Positions 13,201 through 26,500 of a stretch of DNA of 64,000 nucleotides are shown here, piece by piece. The notes under the pieces are model-generated. The model was not told the origin of the DNA. It was given only the letters and a program-made list of their open reading frames with translations, and ran no database searches. Source of the DNA: Gyrodactylus bullatarudis (Eukaryota > Platyhelminthes > Monogenea > Gyrodactylidea > Gyrodactylidae); NCBI GenBank assembly GCA_012064415.1, contig SSNU01000208.1, positions 1 to 64,000 on the forward strand. Reading direction: 5' to 3'. The translations under genes were made by a program, and so were the position numbers. Within the stretch, counting starts at the first letter, position 1, and every line of letters begins with the position of its first letter.

Positions 13201-16200
13201 TGGTTCTAAAATAGAGGCTAATGAAATTTCTGAAAAAGTTTAAAAAATAAAAGTTTGGCGCCAAATTAAAATTTGGAAAAAAAGAACTCTAACTAAACAA
13301 ATATTCTCATCAATCAGAAAGATTCATGATACACACAATCGTTAAACTGATTACAATCTGTATTTTTTGATGGAATGCCTCATTAAACTTAGATATAAAA
13401 GGCAATACAGATAGAGTGAGATGTTTTCTATGTAATTCTATCAAGTATTCTTTATCTAATAGCATTTTTCTAATTCCCCTAACTGGTAATGGACAAAAGT
13501 TGAAACTTTTACCAGAGAAAAAGTTTGCATTCAGATTCACTCAGATCCCCATTAAAAATTTCCATCATTTCTGAATAGTTTGACAGCAAATGTGTGTCAT
13601 TGATTTAATCTGTATGAATTATTTAAATAAAGAATTCTAAAAGTTTTTGGCTGTCACACGCGAAATTGCCTTTTTGGATAATTACAATTAATCATTTTGC
13701 CAGAAATCTCATAGGTGTAAAACTGAATATGAATTTAAAAACTTAATTGGCTAATCGTGAGTCTGAAAAAGTGCTGATTTCAGACCAAAAAGGACATCAA
13801 AATGTTTACTCTTACAGGATCATAGTACTGTGAATGAGATTTCTAAAAAGAATCCATCAATGATGGATAAAGGGGGACTCATTAACTTGAGAACCTCAAT
13901 TTCTACTAAATCTAATTGACATGAAGATGAGAATTTACTATTTTTACAAAAAACTCGATATTTTTCTCCGGATTCACAGAAAAAAATAATTTTTTGATTT
14001 CTAAAATGGAATGGCCTAATAAGTTGTTGGTATTCAAAAGAAAAAAATAGGCCAATTTTTGAATTTCGAAAATGCACCAAATTTCCACTTTTTTAACTTT
14101 TGAACCCAAAATTTTCATCGATTTCGATGGTTCGAAGCAGTTAAATACAGGAATCAAAATTAGACAAAGAATTCGCATTCACCTGTAGAAGTTCACTGAA
14201 GTTCGTCATTACACTGTGGGAAATCGAACCATTAGAATTTTTCGATTATCACGAAGGAAAATTATCCAAGTCTAACTTTTTCTCGGGAACAGTAAGATCT
14301 TTGCTATCTCTATGGCCTAATTCGAATTCTTTGTTCAATGTTGATCTCGAATATCATCACCTAACTGCTTCGAATTATCGAAATCGATGAAAATTTTTGG
14401 TTCCAAAGTTGAAAAAGTGGAAATATCCACATCTTATTAGCTCATTCTGTTTTAGAATTCAAAAAATTATTTTCTTCTGTGAATCCGGAGAAAAATATCG
14501 AGTTTTTTTGTAAAAATAGAAAATTCTCATCTTCATATCAACCAGCTTTATTTAAACTCGTTGTAAGAGCCGTATGATCGAATAAAAGTATATAATTAAA
14601 TCAGTTAAATTAGGATTCTTGATTGACATGATGAGCCAGAGGATCTCCTGATCAACACATAATGTTATAGGAGAATGAAGAAATACCACATCAAAATCAT
14701 AATTCAAATCAATCTTAATTCTTTCTTTTTTTATCTCTTAACTCTGTGTAGCTGAGTGTAAAAAGTAAATACAAGAATTGTTTCATTATAAAGGATTCTA
14801 AGCTCATAATGATATAAAATAATTACCAGGATAACACAATGCCTGAAAATGCTTAATGCGGTTAATTTAAAAATCAGGTTTTACGACAGAAATGTTTAAG
14901 GCTTATTTTACTTATTAGCGATTCGTATTTAAAAAGTCTTTTTGACTAATTTCTTTGGTATTTTTTCTGGTTTCCCTGATAATAAAAATCAGAATATCTA
15001 GTATCTTTTTTAAACTTTATATCTTGACGTCAGTTAGCTTTATGTTACTCTAATTTTAAATGATGACTCCCCTACTACATAAGTTATATTTCTAAAATCT
15101 TTTGGGTTCCAATTAAAAAATAATAATCAAAACTTGTTTATACCTTATGAATGAAAAAGTTTTTGAACCTTATACCGGGTTTAAAAAGAAATCAGTATTG
15201 CTGTCTAACTAGAATTACATTTCATTCTAGGTGCTTATTTCTTACTGGGTAATGGATGCTTTGTGAGTTTCAGTGGGATCCAGCGACATGGGCTAATCCA
15301 TTACCAAATAAGACGTTCCTGTGGGATATATTACCTAGGCACCTAGAACGAAATAATTCTAGTTAACCTTTGTAAGTATAGGTGCTGCCCTATTCATTAG
15401 TATTACTGAAAATAGTTCATTCTAATAATAAAACTATAATTCCTTTAGCTATGAAGAAATTTGAGATGACATTCATTTCATTCGTTCTCTCTCCATTCCA
15501 CATTGTGATGTACGTAATGTTGTTCTAACAAGGTCACTTTTTCTTATCCTTATTTGCGAGACGCTTTCCACATTATTATTTTGGTTGTCAATAATAATAC
15601 TATCTATAGTTCACGGTTCGATTAATTTTTATCTCATTTTTGTAACTTGAGCAGTTTTCATCGAGAGATTTGAATTATTTATCTTTATTCCCTTGAAAAG
15701 AATTCTCTATCGATCGTGAAGTTATTTGACTTGAAGATGAGAACATTTTTTTAGACTAAAATTCTACCCTTCTGTTCACCGCCCAAGTAATGTTTATGCG
15801 TTAAATCGTCACAATGTAAAAATTACAGTGTTTTTATAAAGTAAGCCTACTAGAAAAGTAAGGTTATTCACTGGTTATCACTAAAGCTAATTGATATGAA
15901 GTTGGGAATCTATGATTTTTACAGAAAACTCGATATTTTCATCAAGAATTCGAATTTGTTAAAGATTTTCTGGAATCCTACTCATGCTGCCCACTTTTAC
16001 CATTTGAAGAAAAAAATTCTGAAAAAAATTATTTTTATGAAAAATATGGTCATTTTTCAAATTCCCATTTGGCGCCAAAAACTGTTTTTTTGAACTTTGA
16101 GCTAAAAAAATTTTATTGAGTCGAAAGTGGAAGGCTGTTCGAAAGAGTTTTAAGAATAGACAAGAGAATCAATTCAACTGAATCTGATCTAATGCATAAT

Positions 16201-17549
16201 CATATTATTGTTTGGGAGTGGAATTTCGATCTTTCGATCATTTTCACTACTTGAAATTCAATGAAATTTCGATAATTCAAAATCTCTCGAAAATGAGGAA
16301 ACTGTCGATAACTCGACGGTGCTGGTCAGCTTTCTTGTCTAATCTTAATCCTGAAAATCAACTTTTGATCCCTCTCTCACTTTGAAATTAATAAAATGTA
16401 TCAGTTCAAAGTTCGAAAAAATGGGAATTTGAAAAATGACCATATTTTTCATAAAAATAATTATTTTCTTCAAATGGTTAAACTGGGCAACACCAGTAGG
16501 ATTCCAAAAAATCCATAACAAATTCGAATTCTTGATGAAAAATCAAGATTTCTGTAAAATTCATAGATTCCCAACTTCATATCTAAGATTGATTTTGTTT
16601 TTAACAATGGATTAAGAAATGGATGTTAAGAAGTGAAACAATCATAATAATTTATGCATATATTTTACAGTCTCATTGATTACTTTTGAGTAATAAAGTA
16701 TTTATGAGGGGGGGAACTGATCTTAATTTTAACCCCAAACACATTTTAGGGCTTCATAACAAAAGTCTTATTACGAGCTTAAGAAACTCAATTTACCTCA
16801 GTAGAAATATTTAGAAATTTTCTTTGAAGGGAATGATTCAGTATGCCATTAGTTCTCAATTTTTTCACTTCTCATGAATAATTTGACAAATGGTAAAAAT
16901 TCATCTTTTAGTCTTGCCATAGAGAGAGAGAGAGAGAGAGTAGAAAGATCATCCATGATCATCACAATTGATCAGACTGGGGAGATAAAACTTAACAGTG
17001 ATTTATCAAATTTATTATTAGACAAGAAAGTAATAATGGAAGTAACAGGGGAAGCTTGGAACAAAAAGATTGATGGAAAAAAGTTATTCTCAAGGTTACT
17101 TACAAGTAATACCTTTCCAACAAATATACCCAGGACATGGAAATTCTCTAGTAACTCATTGGTTATCATCTCCTGGGGATATGGAGCTGGAAAAAGGCCT
17201 GAGGAATGATCAGCATAGACGTTTTCAATTCTAGAATCATCGAAGAGCCACATGAGATTATCCTTTTGGCCAAATTCCATCGAGACGAGATGGTAAAACT
17301 CTAGCGTTGGACCAGAGCCAGTGCCAACTTCATCTGTATAAATAATTTGAGATAGAGATTAACTTTAACAGTCTGTATTAAATAATTGTTCTCACCTGTA
17401 AATTGAACTTCCAACTGGGTTTTTCTCGAGCCATGTGACTTGATCAACTTGAAAGCTTCCTCCATGAATGGGGATCGACCTGGGGTGCTCACTAAATCAG
17501 GTTTAGGATTCCTATCAAATTTGACGTATTCCTTATGTAAACGAATAAT
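7290..17549 (-). CDS. HECTD1: HECTD1 exons 23-28: catalytic HECT domain
   Basis: Exons: 17396-17549, 17104-17333, 11682-11922, 8553-8803, 8334-8478 and 7290-7735. The N lobe shows RKTQLEVQFTG-DEVGTGSGPTLEFY and GLFPAPYPQE…FHVLGIFVGK; the E2-binding part follows with KRRFDLRFSDIFLKAI. A polar insertion of about 50 residues (around 11700-11850) interrupts the lobe, as it does in HECTD1. The C lobe ends FLQFTTGSASLPIGG…PSVNTCRHFLKLPIY and the chain ends at GFYLN. The cysteine acceptor is present, so the enzyme should be active. A 5.2-kb intron (11923-17103) separates exons 24 and 25. Confidence 0.93.
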
Positions 17550-20500
17550 CTAGAGATAAAATTATGAGGTTTGAATTGATTCAAAGATATAAAATCCAAA
17601 CTTCAAATGTTTGTTTCTTTCGCGAGACCGATGTGTAAATGTCATCGACTTCGGATTCCTCGCTAAGCCATTCTGAGACATTAAACTTTAATGATTTACT
17701 GTCATTAGTGCTAGCATCAAAGTTTTGCAGAGAATCGTCATTCTCCTCTGTATCTATCAATGATAGGGCTGAGATCACTGAGCTAAAAGCTAAAGTATAG
17801 ACAATGGATTTCATTAATTAGTTAATTGCATCAATCTGTAGTGAAATATACATACCGGAACCTTGGTTATCTTCACAACTTTTGATTGAATTTTCATGAT
17901 TTGAAAATCTCGATCCATCTGATAGTTGGCGTTCAAAAAACTTCTTTGGCGATAGGGAACTCTGATTACAATGATTCCTCTTTCGATTCGGCTTACGGAA
18001 GAGGAATTTAGACAATGAACTATCCGAGTTCCTCAAGATGCTTAGGGAATCTGATTTTATTGTTATTGGACCATGCTCTTGAAGCCACAAGACACACCTG
18101 CGATAAGTAAAATATAAAGAAATCTTCAAAAGGAATCATTATTTCAAAGCATCATCTTAGAAATTAGACTTAATTTGTTAACTGATATGAATTAAAAAAT
18201 TTAACATATGCTAGTCGGGTTTCTCACATCAAGTTAAATTTCCTAACTTTAATTTCAACTCTATTTTATTTACTTATGCGAGAGAATGGCATATCAAAAT
18301 TTACAGTTTTATTTCCGATATTGTTCATAATATTGTCAATTCGCCACTTTTCCAACCTCTGAGCTCAGAATTTTTATCGATTTTGAAAATCTAAACCAAT
18401 TCGATATAGAAATTCGAGATTTTCAAGTTAACCTTTGAAATTTTTGGGTCATTCCCCTTCGTGCTGATTAAAGAATACAAATTTTTTGATTTCTCACAAT
18501 GATGAGGAATTTTCGACCAAATTTTTCGAAATTTTTTTAATAACAGCTTATTAAAATCTATAAAGTATTTGTGTTCCTGACTATCCAAAGAAAAATGTTG
18601 ATTTTATTGTAAAAAAACTCTAATTCTCATCTTTATGCCTTTTATAGAAGAATTATTATTTTTCTTTTGGAAATCAGGCTATGCAAATTCTCGCAGACCA
18701 AAACTAATGCGTTACTCACCTAGCATTACCGAGAGCAAGACGTTGGAAGAGACTCTGGCGCAATTCAAAAGAGAAAATATTCGGCAACTTCATAGCCAGG
18801 TCTGTACACCAGGTGGGAAATGTTTGAGTCGATAATGAGAGTGGATCATCCATCTGATAAGTAATCTTTTTACTTAGACTCTTGCACGTCAAATCATTCT
18901 TTTTGAGATGATTTCTCCTTCGTTCTAATGCTGAAAATTAAAGATAGAAATCATTCTCTTTTCACTATGTAATTAATCACAAACTCAATGCTACTTAATT
19001 TCTTTAGTCATCTGATCAAATGTTACTCTGTCTGAGGAGTTAAACACTACTCTGATGATCAATTTCCTAAAACTCTGAGGCCTGGACACAAAATTAAATA
19101 AAGTTGAAATCCTTTTGCTATAGTTTTCTGCTAGATAAAATATTTGTGGATTTTTTTCATTACGTTCTTTTATTGAGCATGCCAATCTTGCAAGGAAATA
19201 CTGTAATTAAATATTTAGATTTAATTACTACTTCTCACTTCTCAAACATAGTAGATTTTGATCTTCAATCATTCAAGGTGATTGGCCCCTTTTCATTTCC
19301 AATACAGGAAGCGAGAATATAAAAAATCCTCTCTCACAATATTTTTACAAAATTAATTTAGGCTATTATTTTTAGTGTTTCACTCTTGAAATTGGGCGTT
19401 TTATGTATGACAAAAATAAATTTTTATATGCATATGTGGGTCATTTCTCAGGGGATATTTTCTTCAAGAGATCATTCTTTCCTATTTAGCCAAGGGTAAT
19501 TTAGTATCTGAAGAGCTCTTTACCCAATTTGGAATTTTTAGTGTTTGGGTTTGATTCTACTTGAAAGAACTATTGAGCTATCGTCAAAACTTGAGATTCA
19601 TGAGTCTAGAGAATACTTACTCGATTTCTTGTGTGAAATAGTCATGAGGAGCTTCAAAAGCTTCAATGGATACTTTAGGGATAGATTCAGGGTCTCTTCT
19701 GACAGATTCTGCAATATTAAATTTCATCAAATCAACTTTCTAAAGCTTATCTCTCAATAACTTTAAGCCTGCCAGTTTCTATGGTGGAAACAGGGAAAGT
19801 TACTCTTATATTAAAAAAAAATGTAGCAAGTTAGAATTTGCCAGAAGCTAATACAAATGAAGCAGAAATATTACTCACCTCAATCGAATTATTTGTGTGT
19901 AAATCAAGGTTATTGGGAATATTCTTTCCATAATACAAGGTCATCTGAGTTGTCTTGACGACATACTGAGGATAGCTATCGTCAACAATTTGGAAGTAGT
20001 GTTGTTGTGATTTATTGACTCCATCGACACTCTCAGAGTCATTTGGATCACATTTACTGTCGGTGTTATCATAAAGACTCTCTGAGGATTTATTAAGATT
20101 CATATCACTATTCTGAGGCGAGCCTTTGGCAGAAGTCAGGTTTATTCCATTTCTGATGAGTGAGTTGAATGTTTCATCCACATAATTGTCAATTATCTCT
20201 ACTAATTTCTATAAAAATATATAAATAGAACATGCAATTACTCATAAGTAGAGACTGGTAATAAACAAAAATACTCACGAAAATGTAATGAAAAATGGGT
20301 AATCTATCATTGGCAAGGATAAGCCGAAACTCTTTGGAAGGTAATTGACCAATTTTCACTGACTTTGAAATAAAAAGGGAAATGTTCTGATATTCATCTC
20401 CGCCAGCTTGAACACTATTTTGCTTAAAGTTAAATTCTGAAGAAGCAGGAACATTACCCTTGCCACGATTCGGATCAAAAGCCGGGATAATTTCTGGCGA

Positions 20501-23500
20501 TGGATTCAATGTACTCAGTTGAGATATTCTCCAAGCATTTCTCATCTCCCGGCTAATTCGGTTTAATTCCTTCGCACTCTTTGTTGACATGCAGTTCTCC
20601 CTGTTCTCAGTATGGCGGCGCAAATCGAAGCAAAATGATTCACTATTATTCTTGTAACGTCGAGTGGAGGTGGATGCTTTACGAAAGATTTCCACATTAT
20701 CAGTGATCTGGTCTTCCTCCTCGACCATTTTATTTGGCAACGTTAACAACTCAAGACTACAGCTTCTTGATGGATTTTGAGACTGTGAATTCTAAACAGG
20801 AATAAGATTACTTAAAACATGATTGTCTTCACACGCCTTGGTCAGTGGTATGACAAGCTTATCAAAAACAAAATACTATTTGCAGGGATGAGTTCACGAA
20901 AGTATATAGATTCTGTTTTGATTTTGATGAGTTCGTTGTTCCACTGAAGAAGGCGTGTGAAGACAATCACCGTCGAAAAGTTTGGATGACTATGACTGAG
21001 AATACTAATATTGACCAAAGTCTTGAATAAATTTTATTATAAAAGGAAAAAGATTATTTTAATATTACTGAAGATTATAAAAAGTCTAATTTTCTGAATA
21101 TTTTATGATCTTATATTTTCGATATTTTAGGGGCCCAAAATTGTATTTGTAAATGCCAATGGCCAAGTAAACAATTTTGCAAAGTTAATGAAAAAACATG
21201 CAAGACTTTGCATGAATCTAGATAGAAGATAGCTCACAGTGAATTATTTATTTTTTCAAGAAAAAAGAATCACCCAGACCAAGTACAATGTTGGTTTAAT
21301 GACCAATGAGCGAGTATGGATTTTATAAGAATTAGAGCAAAAGAGAACCGATACATATGCTGAAGGATTGGAATTATTCTAGCACACTCTTAATACAAAC
21401 AGGTGTGTTAATAAGAGTTATTTTTTGCACAGAATTCTCAGAGAGATTCCGGATTCATACACAACCAATCAAATTTAATTTATATTTCATAGAGTTATCT
21501 AGCAAGTAAAATTATTAGGCATCTTCCACCTTCCTTTCACTTTTGCATTATTCATAAATTCACTTTTAAAATTTCATCCAAAATGGAATAGGGAAATCGA
21601 TAAGTTGGGTAAAAGAGAAGATGGAAATTTTAATCACACACCTTTTCAAATTCAGTTTCCATAAGATTGGAGAGACTTCCTTTGAAGCTTTTCTCTTCGT
21701 CCGATTTATTTTCATCCTGGTTTATCCATGGATCATTGAATAATGAATCTATCTGCATCTAAAAATGAAAATAATGATAATTTCACTTTATTTATGAACT
21801 TTCCAAGACCAAGAATGGTAAGTTTACAATTAACCCTTAAAGATAGATGAAGAATCTGATAATTTGTTCAGGCAATTGCATATCTGAGAATTCTGTGGGT
21901 TTATCATTTAAGTAAAACTTTATTTTTATCAAATTCAAATGTCCTTGCAACTAAGAATACATAGGCCAAACCATCAGGAGCCTTGAGGAAAGAATCGATG
22001 AGCATCTCCATACTGGTAAAACAGCCATCAGAGAACACCTCAAAAGCTATGATCCTGAAGTTTCCACCCAAAACTTTGAAATACTATACAAACCATCAGG
22101 AAATTGCAACCAACAAAACCTAACCTATGCATTCAGAAAAACCATGTTAAGCCCCTGAGCCTTCCAAAGCCGAGAGAACAAAGTCAATTATCCTAGCCCC
22201 CACCCAAAAAGAGGAGAAGAGAAGAAGTCGAGACGAGCAAGCTTATCACAGAGTTCCTCGGAGGAACTTCCTCCCAGCATCACAATAATGAACTCTAAAT
22301 TAACACTACAAAATTTTTCTTTTTCGTTCTAATCCTATTCTGTATAATTAATAATAATTAACCCTTTTAACAACAAATTTCGAATAAGACTTTTACAAAC
22401 AATATGGCAACAGGTATGATCCAATCAAAATCAAAAAAAGCTATTTTACCCAATCATGTTCATATTTTTTTCTAAAAACCTATATATTTGGCATGTATCA
22501 CACTGATGAGGATGTCCGAAATAAAGGCCTGTGAGAAAAATCCTGACATCTTTTTATTTTAAAATTCAAGAAAATAAGCTTTTTAAACATAACAGATCTG
22601 TTTTGTATTCCAATAGACTTGTAATAGATTTCCTTTCGAATGAGCGGTATACGAAGTATTTTCTGATGTCCAAATAAATAATAACTTTAAAATAATTCAA
22701 TAAAGAATCTAGTACGAAAGGATTAAATTTGCATTGACCAGCAAGCCCAAAACACAGTTAACGTTCCCTAGAAGACTGAATCAGGACTTGTGTATTTTAA
22801 ATTCTCAATGAGTTCTTACTACGTGATCAGTGATCACTTAAATCTTGTTCATTAAAATGCATCACATTACCAAACAGGTATGAAAAAGGATAAGGAACGC
22901 AAAAATTTAGATTTGGTTGTTAAAATTTCTCACGTCACATTCTTCAGTTGATTTCTTCTTGTCCGTGATTTCCTTTGGGTCCTGAAAAGAAGTAAACAAA
23001 TTTATCTTAGAAATAAGTATAAGCCTGTTTAGCTGGACAAACATTATCTGAAATGGCTTCTTTCTCCTCGTCAGCTTCAGTCAATGGGATATTTTCAGTT
23101 AACAATGGTTTCTTTGTTGTCAGGTTAGTGTTTAGATTCGGATCTGAACATTGAATTTCATCATGACTGCGAACTATTTCATTATTTTCTTTGGGATTTA
23201 TTGTACTATTCGAATTGATTGACTCTTTGTGGGTGATGTCATTGCTCTGAGATGATTTGTTAATGTTCGACAAGGTACTTTTACGCTTAAATCCAGAAGT
23301 TATCGGTTGATAGTGTTGATGGCTGTGATACTTGATACCTGGATTGATTTTTCTTCTCGACGATTGATAAAAGGTTGAGGACTTAACCATTCTTCGAAAA
23401 TCAAATTTTGACTTGATCTAAAGATATAAGGATCATTAACTAGTGTAGTAGGACTGGTTTTTTGACAACTCCGAATTAGGCAGTAAGATTCTAAAAGCTC

Positions 23501-26500
23501 TAGATTTGGTTTAAGTTACATCTTATATTTTAAGCCTTAGATATTTGAGGTTGAGTTCAATCATGTTGAAGAAAATAGATTACGGCAATCAGATACTGGT
23601 TGAATTTTGAAGGGCTCAAAAAATTTTGTGTTTCTCATAAAAAATTTGATTTAAATCAATGAATTTGAATTATCCCAATTCTGATGGTTCATTGGTTTCA
23701 ATAAAAGTTTGTAGATTTATTCAGTACAAAGATGAATGAAAAATACTCAATGCTTACCTTATCGTGAACATGAATCACAGTGCCATAAATCTCAAAGCCT
23801 CCTAGTGGGAGATCCCAGCTGGTCTTTGGAGACCAACTATTTCTAACTAATCGAATGTATCGCCAACCTCTGGAATATTTTGCAAGGCTTTCCGTTGATT
23901 TTAGGTCAAGACTTAAATCAACACAAGTCGGATCATTTACGTTAGCATTGGAACTGGAAGGCATATTAATTATGTCACGTTTCGAACAGAATGGTATTGG
24001 CCAACAGTGTCCGGAACCAGGTGTACTTTTCACTTCGTTTGAGGAAAAATGGACGCATAGTGTATTCCAAACTTCACAGTCATTTGAAACCTGCAAAATT
24101 TTATTTCTTATTAAGAATTATAGAAATTTATTATAGAATTATATAGAATTTATTATTTTATAAACTCACATCCAAATTCCAATTGGTCAACCTGGCCAGG
24201 TTATGGTTGTCCTCCAAGTTCCTCATGAACGCTAGTGAATAGGCTGTTGGAATAATTTGTACACCAAGATCGATATAAACGCCCAAATCACTAACGGAGT
24301 AGAGGGCTTTCTTAGTTTTTTCATTCCAACTGTCGATGCACTGCATTCCATGAATGGAAAGGCCTACACCGATTGTTGAATGATTCACTGACAGGTTTCC
24401 ACACCTAGGCGCCAATAGGTTTGCACATGAATTTACTGTAAAGTTTGATAAACGTAAATTTCAATACACACACAGAGGATCATCTTTTGGAGAACATACC
24501 AATCTTACTATCATAAGAATTTGTAGTGATTGTGATGAGATTCTTAGAGGCTGGATTAATCCAAGATTCAATGGAATTATTTCCCCCATTAGTAGCCAAC
24601 CAGTCGATAAGGCCTGACTTGCCAAACTCTTCTCCTCGATTGGGATCACATTCGTCATCCAATGGTGACCTGAATGTGATCGGTTTCTCTGATGACTCAA
24701 TGGTTTTATAAAAGTTCATCTGTGACCTAGTCAATTCGTACCACTGTCGAGTGCACAGTTGAATCAAAGACTTTTTAGCTAGCTCCACTGATACCAGAGG
24801 AGTGAACCAGAGTAATTCCCCATTAAAGTCAAAGAGGTTATCACCATTCGATTCAGCATTCTCCGTCCATTTTGCCACAGTGATTTTTATCTTCATTTTT
24901 ATTTGGTCAAGGCGATTCTTTGATAGACTCGATCCTAACATGTATGAACAATACTTTGAGATTATTTGACACCCGTGTGCTGTTACAGGCAGCCTCTCAT
25001 GATTCTTTGGATGGAAAAGTTGACTCGGCTCATTAATACGATTAGAGCTGGCTGATAGACAACAGGATGTTATCAGACCAATTGGAACTGATTTATTTGA
25101 TAGATCTGGATTATCTTTGAGAGAAAAATAATACAAAAATCTAAAATCTAATCGACATGAAAATGAGAATTTACTATATTTACAGAAAAAACTCTATATT
25201 GGCCAGATTGAATATTTTTCAGATTTTTTTAAATAAATTTTTTCCAGACTCTCCGGAGTCTTTATGTCAAGTAGCTATATATAGATTTAAGGATTTGAGA
25301 AGAAAGGTTCTTATTCGTTCATCTTATTTGTAAAATAATCTTATTTATTCTAACCTAAAATCCAGCTAAATTAACTTCAAAAGAGCACAGCATATCACGG
25401 AGAGAACGGATTTGGACGCATTACTTACTTGATAATACTCTGTTATGAAATCTTATGATTTCCTCAAAGGGAAGTCTCCATTTGGAATCATTGACCGTGG
25501 CCAACTCGAACAGGTAGAGAGGGAATCTTTCATTTTTTTCAACATAAAATATTACATTCTTCGAGAGGACCTCGACACCTTCCCCTCCGTGACTCGGATC
25601 CAAGTTCATAAGAAATAGACGACGTCGTTCGTTCAGATACCAAGTACTTAACTCCAACTGATTATACCTATTCCAGGGATCATGAATCGGCCAATAAGAT
25701 TGAATATCTTCAGTGGATATAACTTTGAATAGGAGCTCGAACAGGCCTGTCTGGCCTATCTCAAAAGTTGTAAACTGATTCTCTATCGTTGAAGTCAAAT
25801 GGTTTGACAAGGTCTTTAAAGCACCACTGAGTACTGTAAATGGTTTCAGCTCAAAATGTTTATTAGTTTCGGTATCATTTGTCATTGAGAAATAATCCTA
25901 AAAGGAAATACAAAGTTAGAGCTTGACACTCAAGATAAAAGTTTGACGTACTGGTAAAATTAATTTGGTTTTCATTGCAGATTCAATAGTTTTGCTAATC
26001 TTAATGAGGGGCGATTCATGTTTCACCTCAGAGTCCGATACTGCATTCTTAAGAAGATGGTTGATGAGCTCAACTATTTTCATACGCTTACTTTCCACGC
26101 GGAGTCGTTGGTTCAGAAAGGCTTGACTAAAAAAGATAATAATTGAATCTCCAAAACGGTATATATAAATGCAAAACCTACTTTCTACTATGGCTCAGGG
26201 AATCAATTCGTATAGTAAACAAGAGGGGTGGACTTGAGAAGTAGACCTCTTGATGGACTGACTGGTCAGAGCTCGAGTTTGTAGAATGACGTGAGGAATT
26301 ACGCTTCCATGTGTACAATTGGTTTCTAGAGGCATGTTCAATAATTTGGAAGCCATATCTTCTCTCTCTGTGGATGATGAGTCCAAGGTCTTTTCTGAAT
26401 ACTCGATCTTCACTTCGTCTCACGATAAGGCTTTTATTCTCCTGATTCCAGATTAGCTCAAACGGACCCGCCATAACAATCTGTTGGATTTCTTTGACGT

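Noticed and set aside
13820..14178. Two overlapping minus-strand ORFs of 86-88 aa
   Set aside because: They lie inside a foldback element and reflect its AT-rich arms; the mirror arm gives similar frames.
15896..16093. 65-aa ORF beginning MKLGIYDFYRKLDIF
   Set aside because: The same peptide appears wherever the GGCGCC foldback family occurs (for example 43331-43735 on the other strand), so it is repeat sequence and not a conserved gene.
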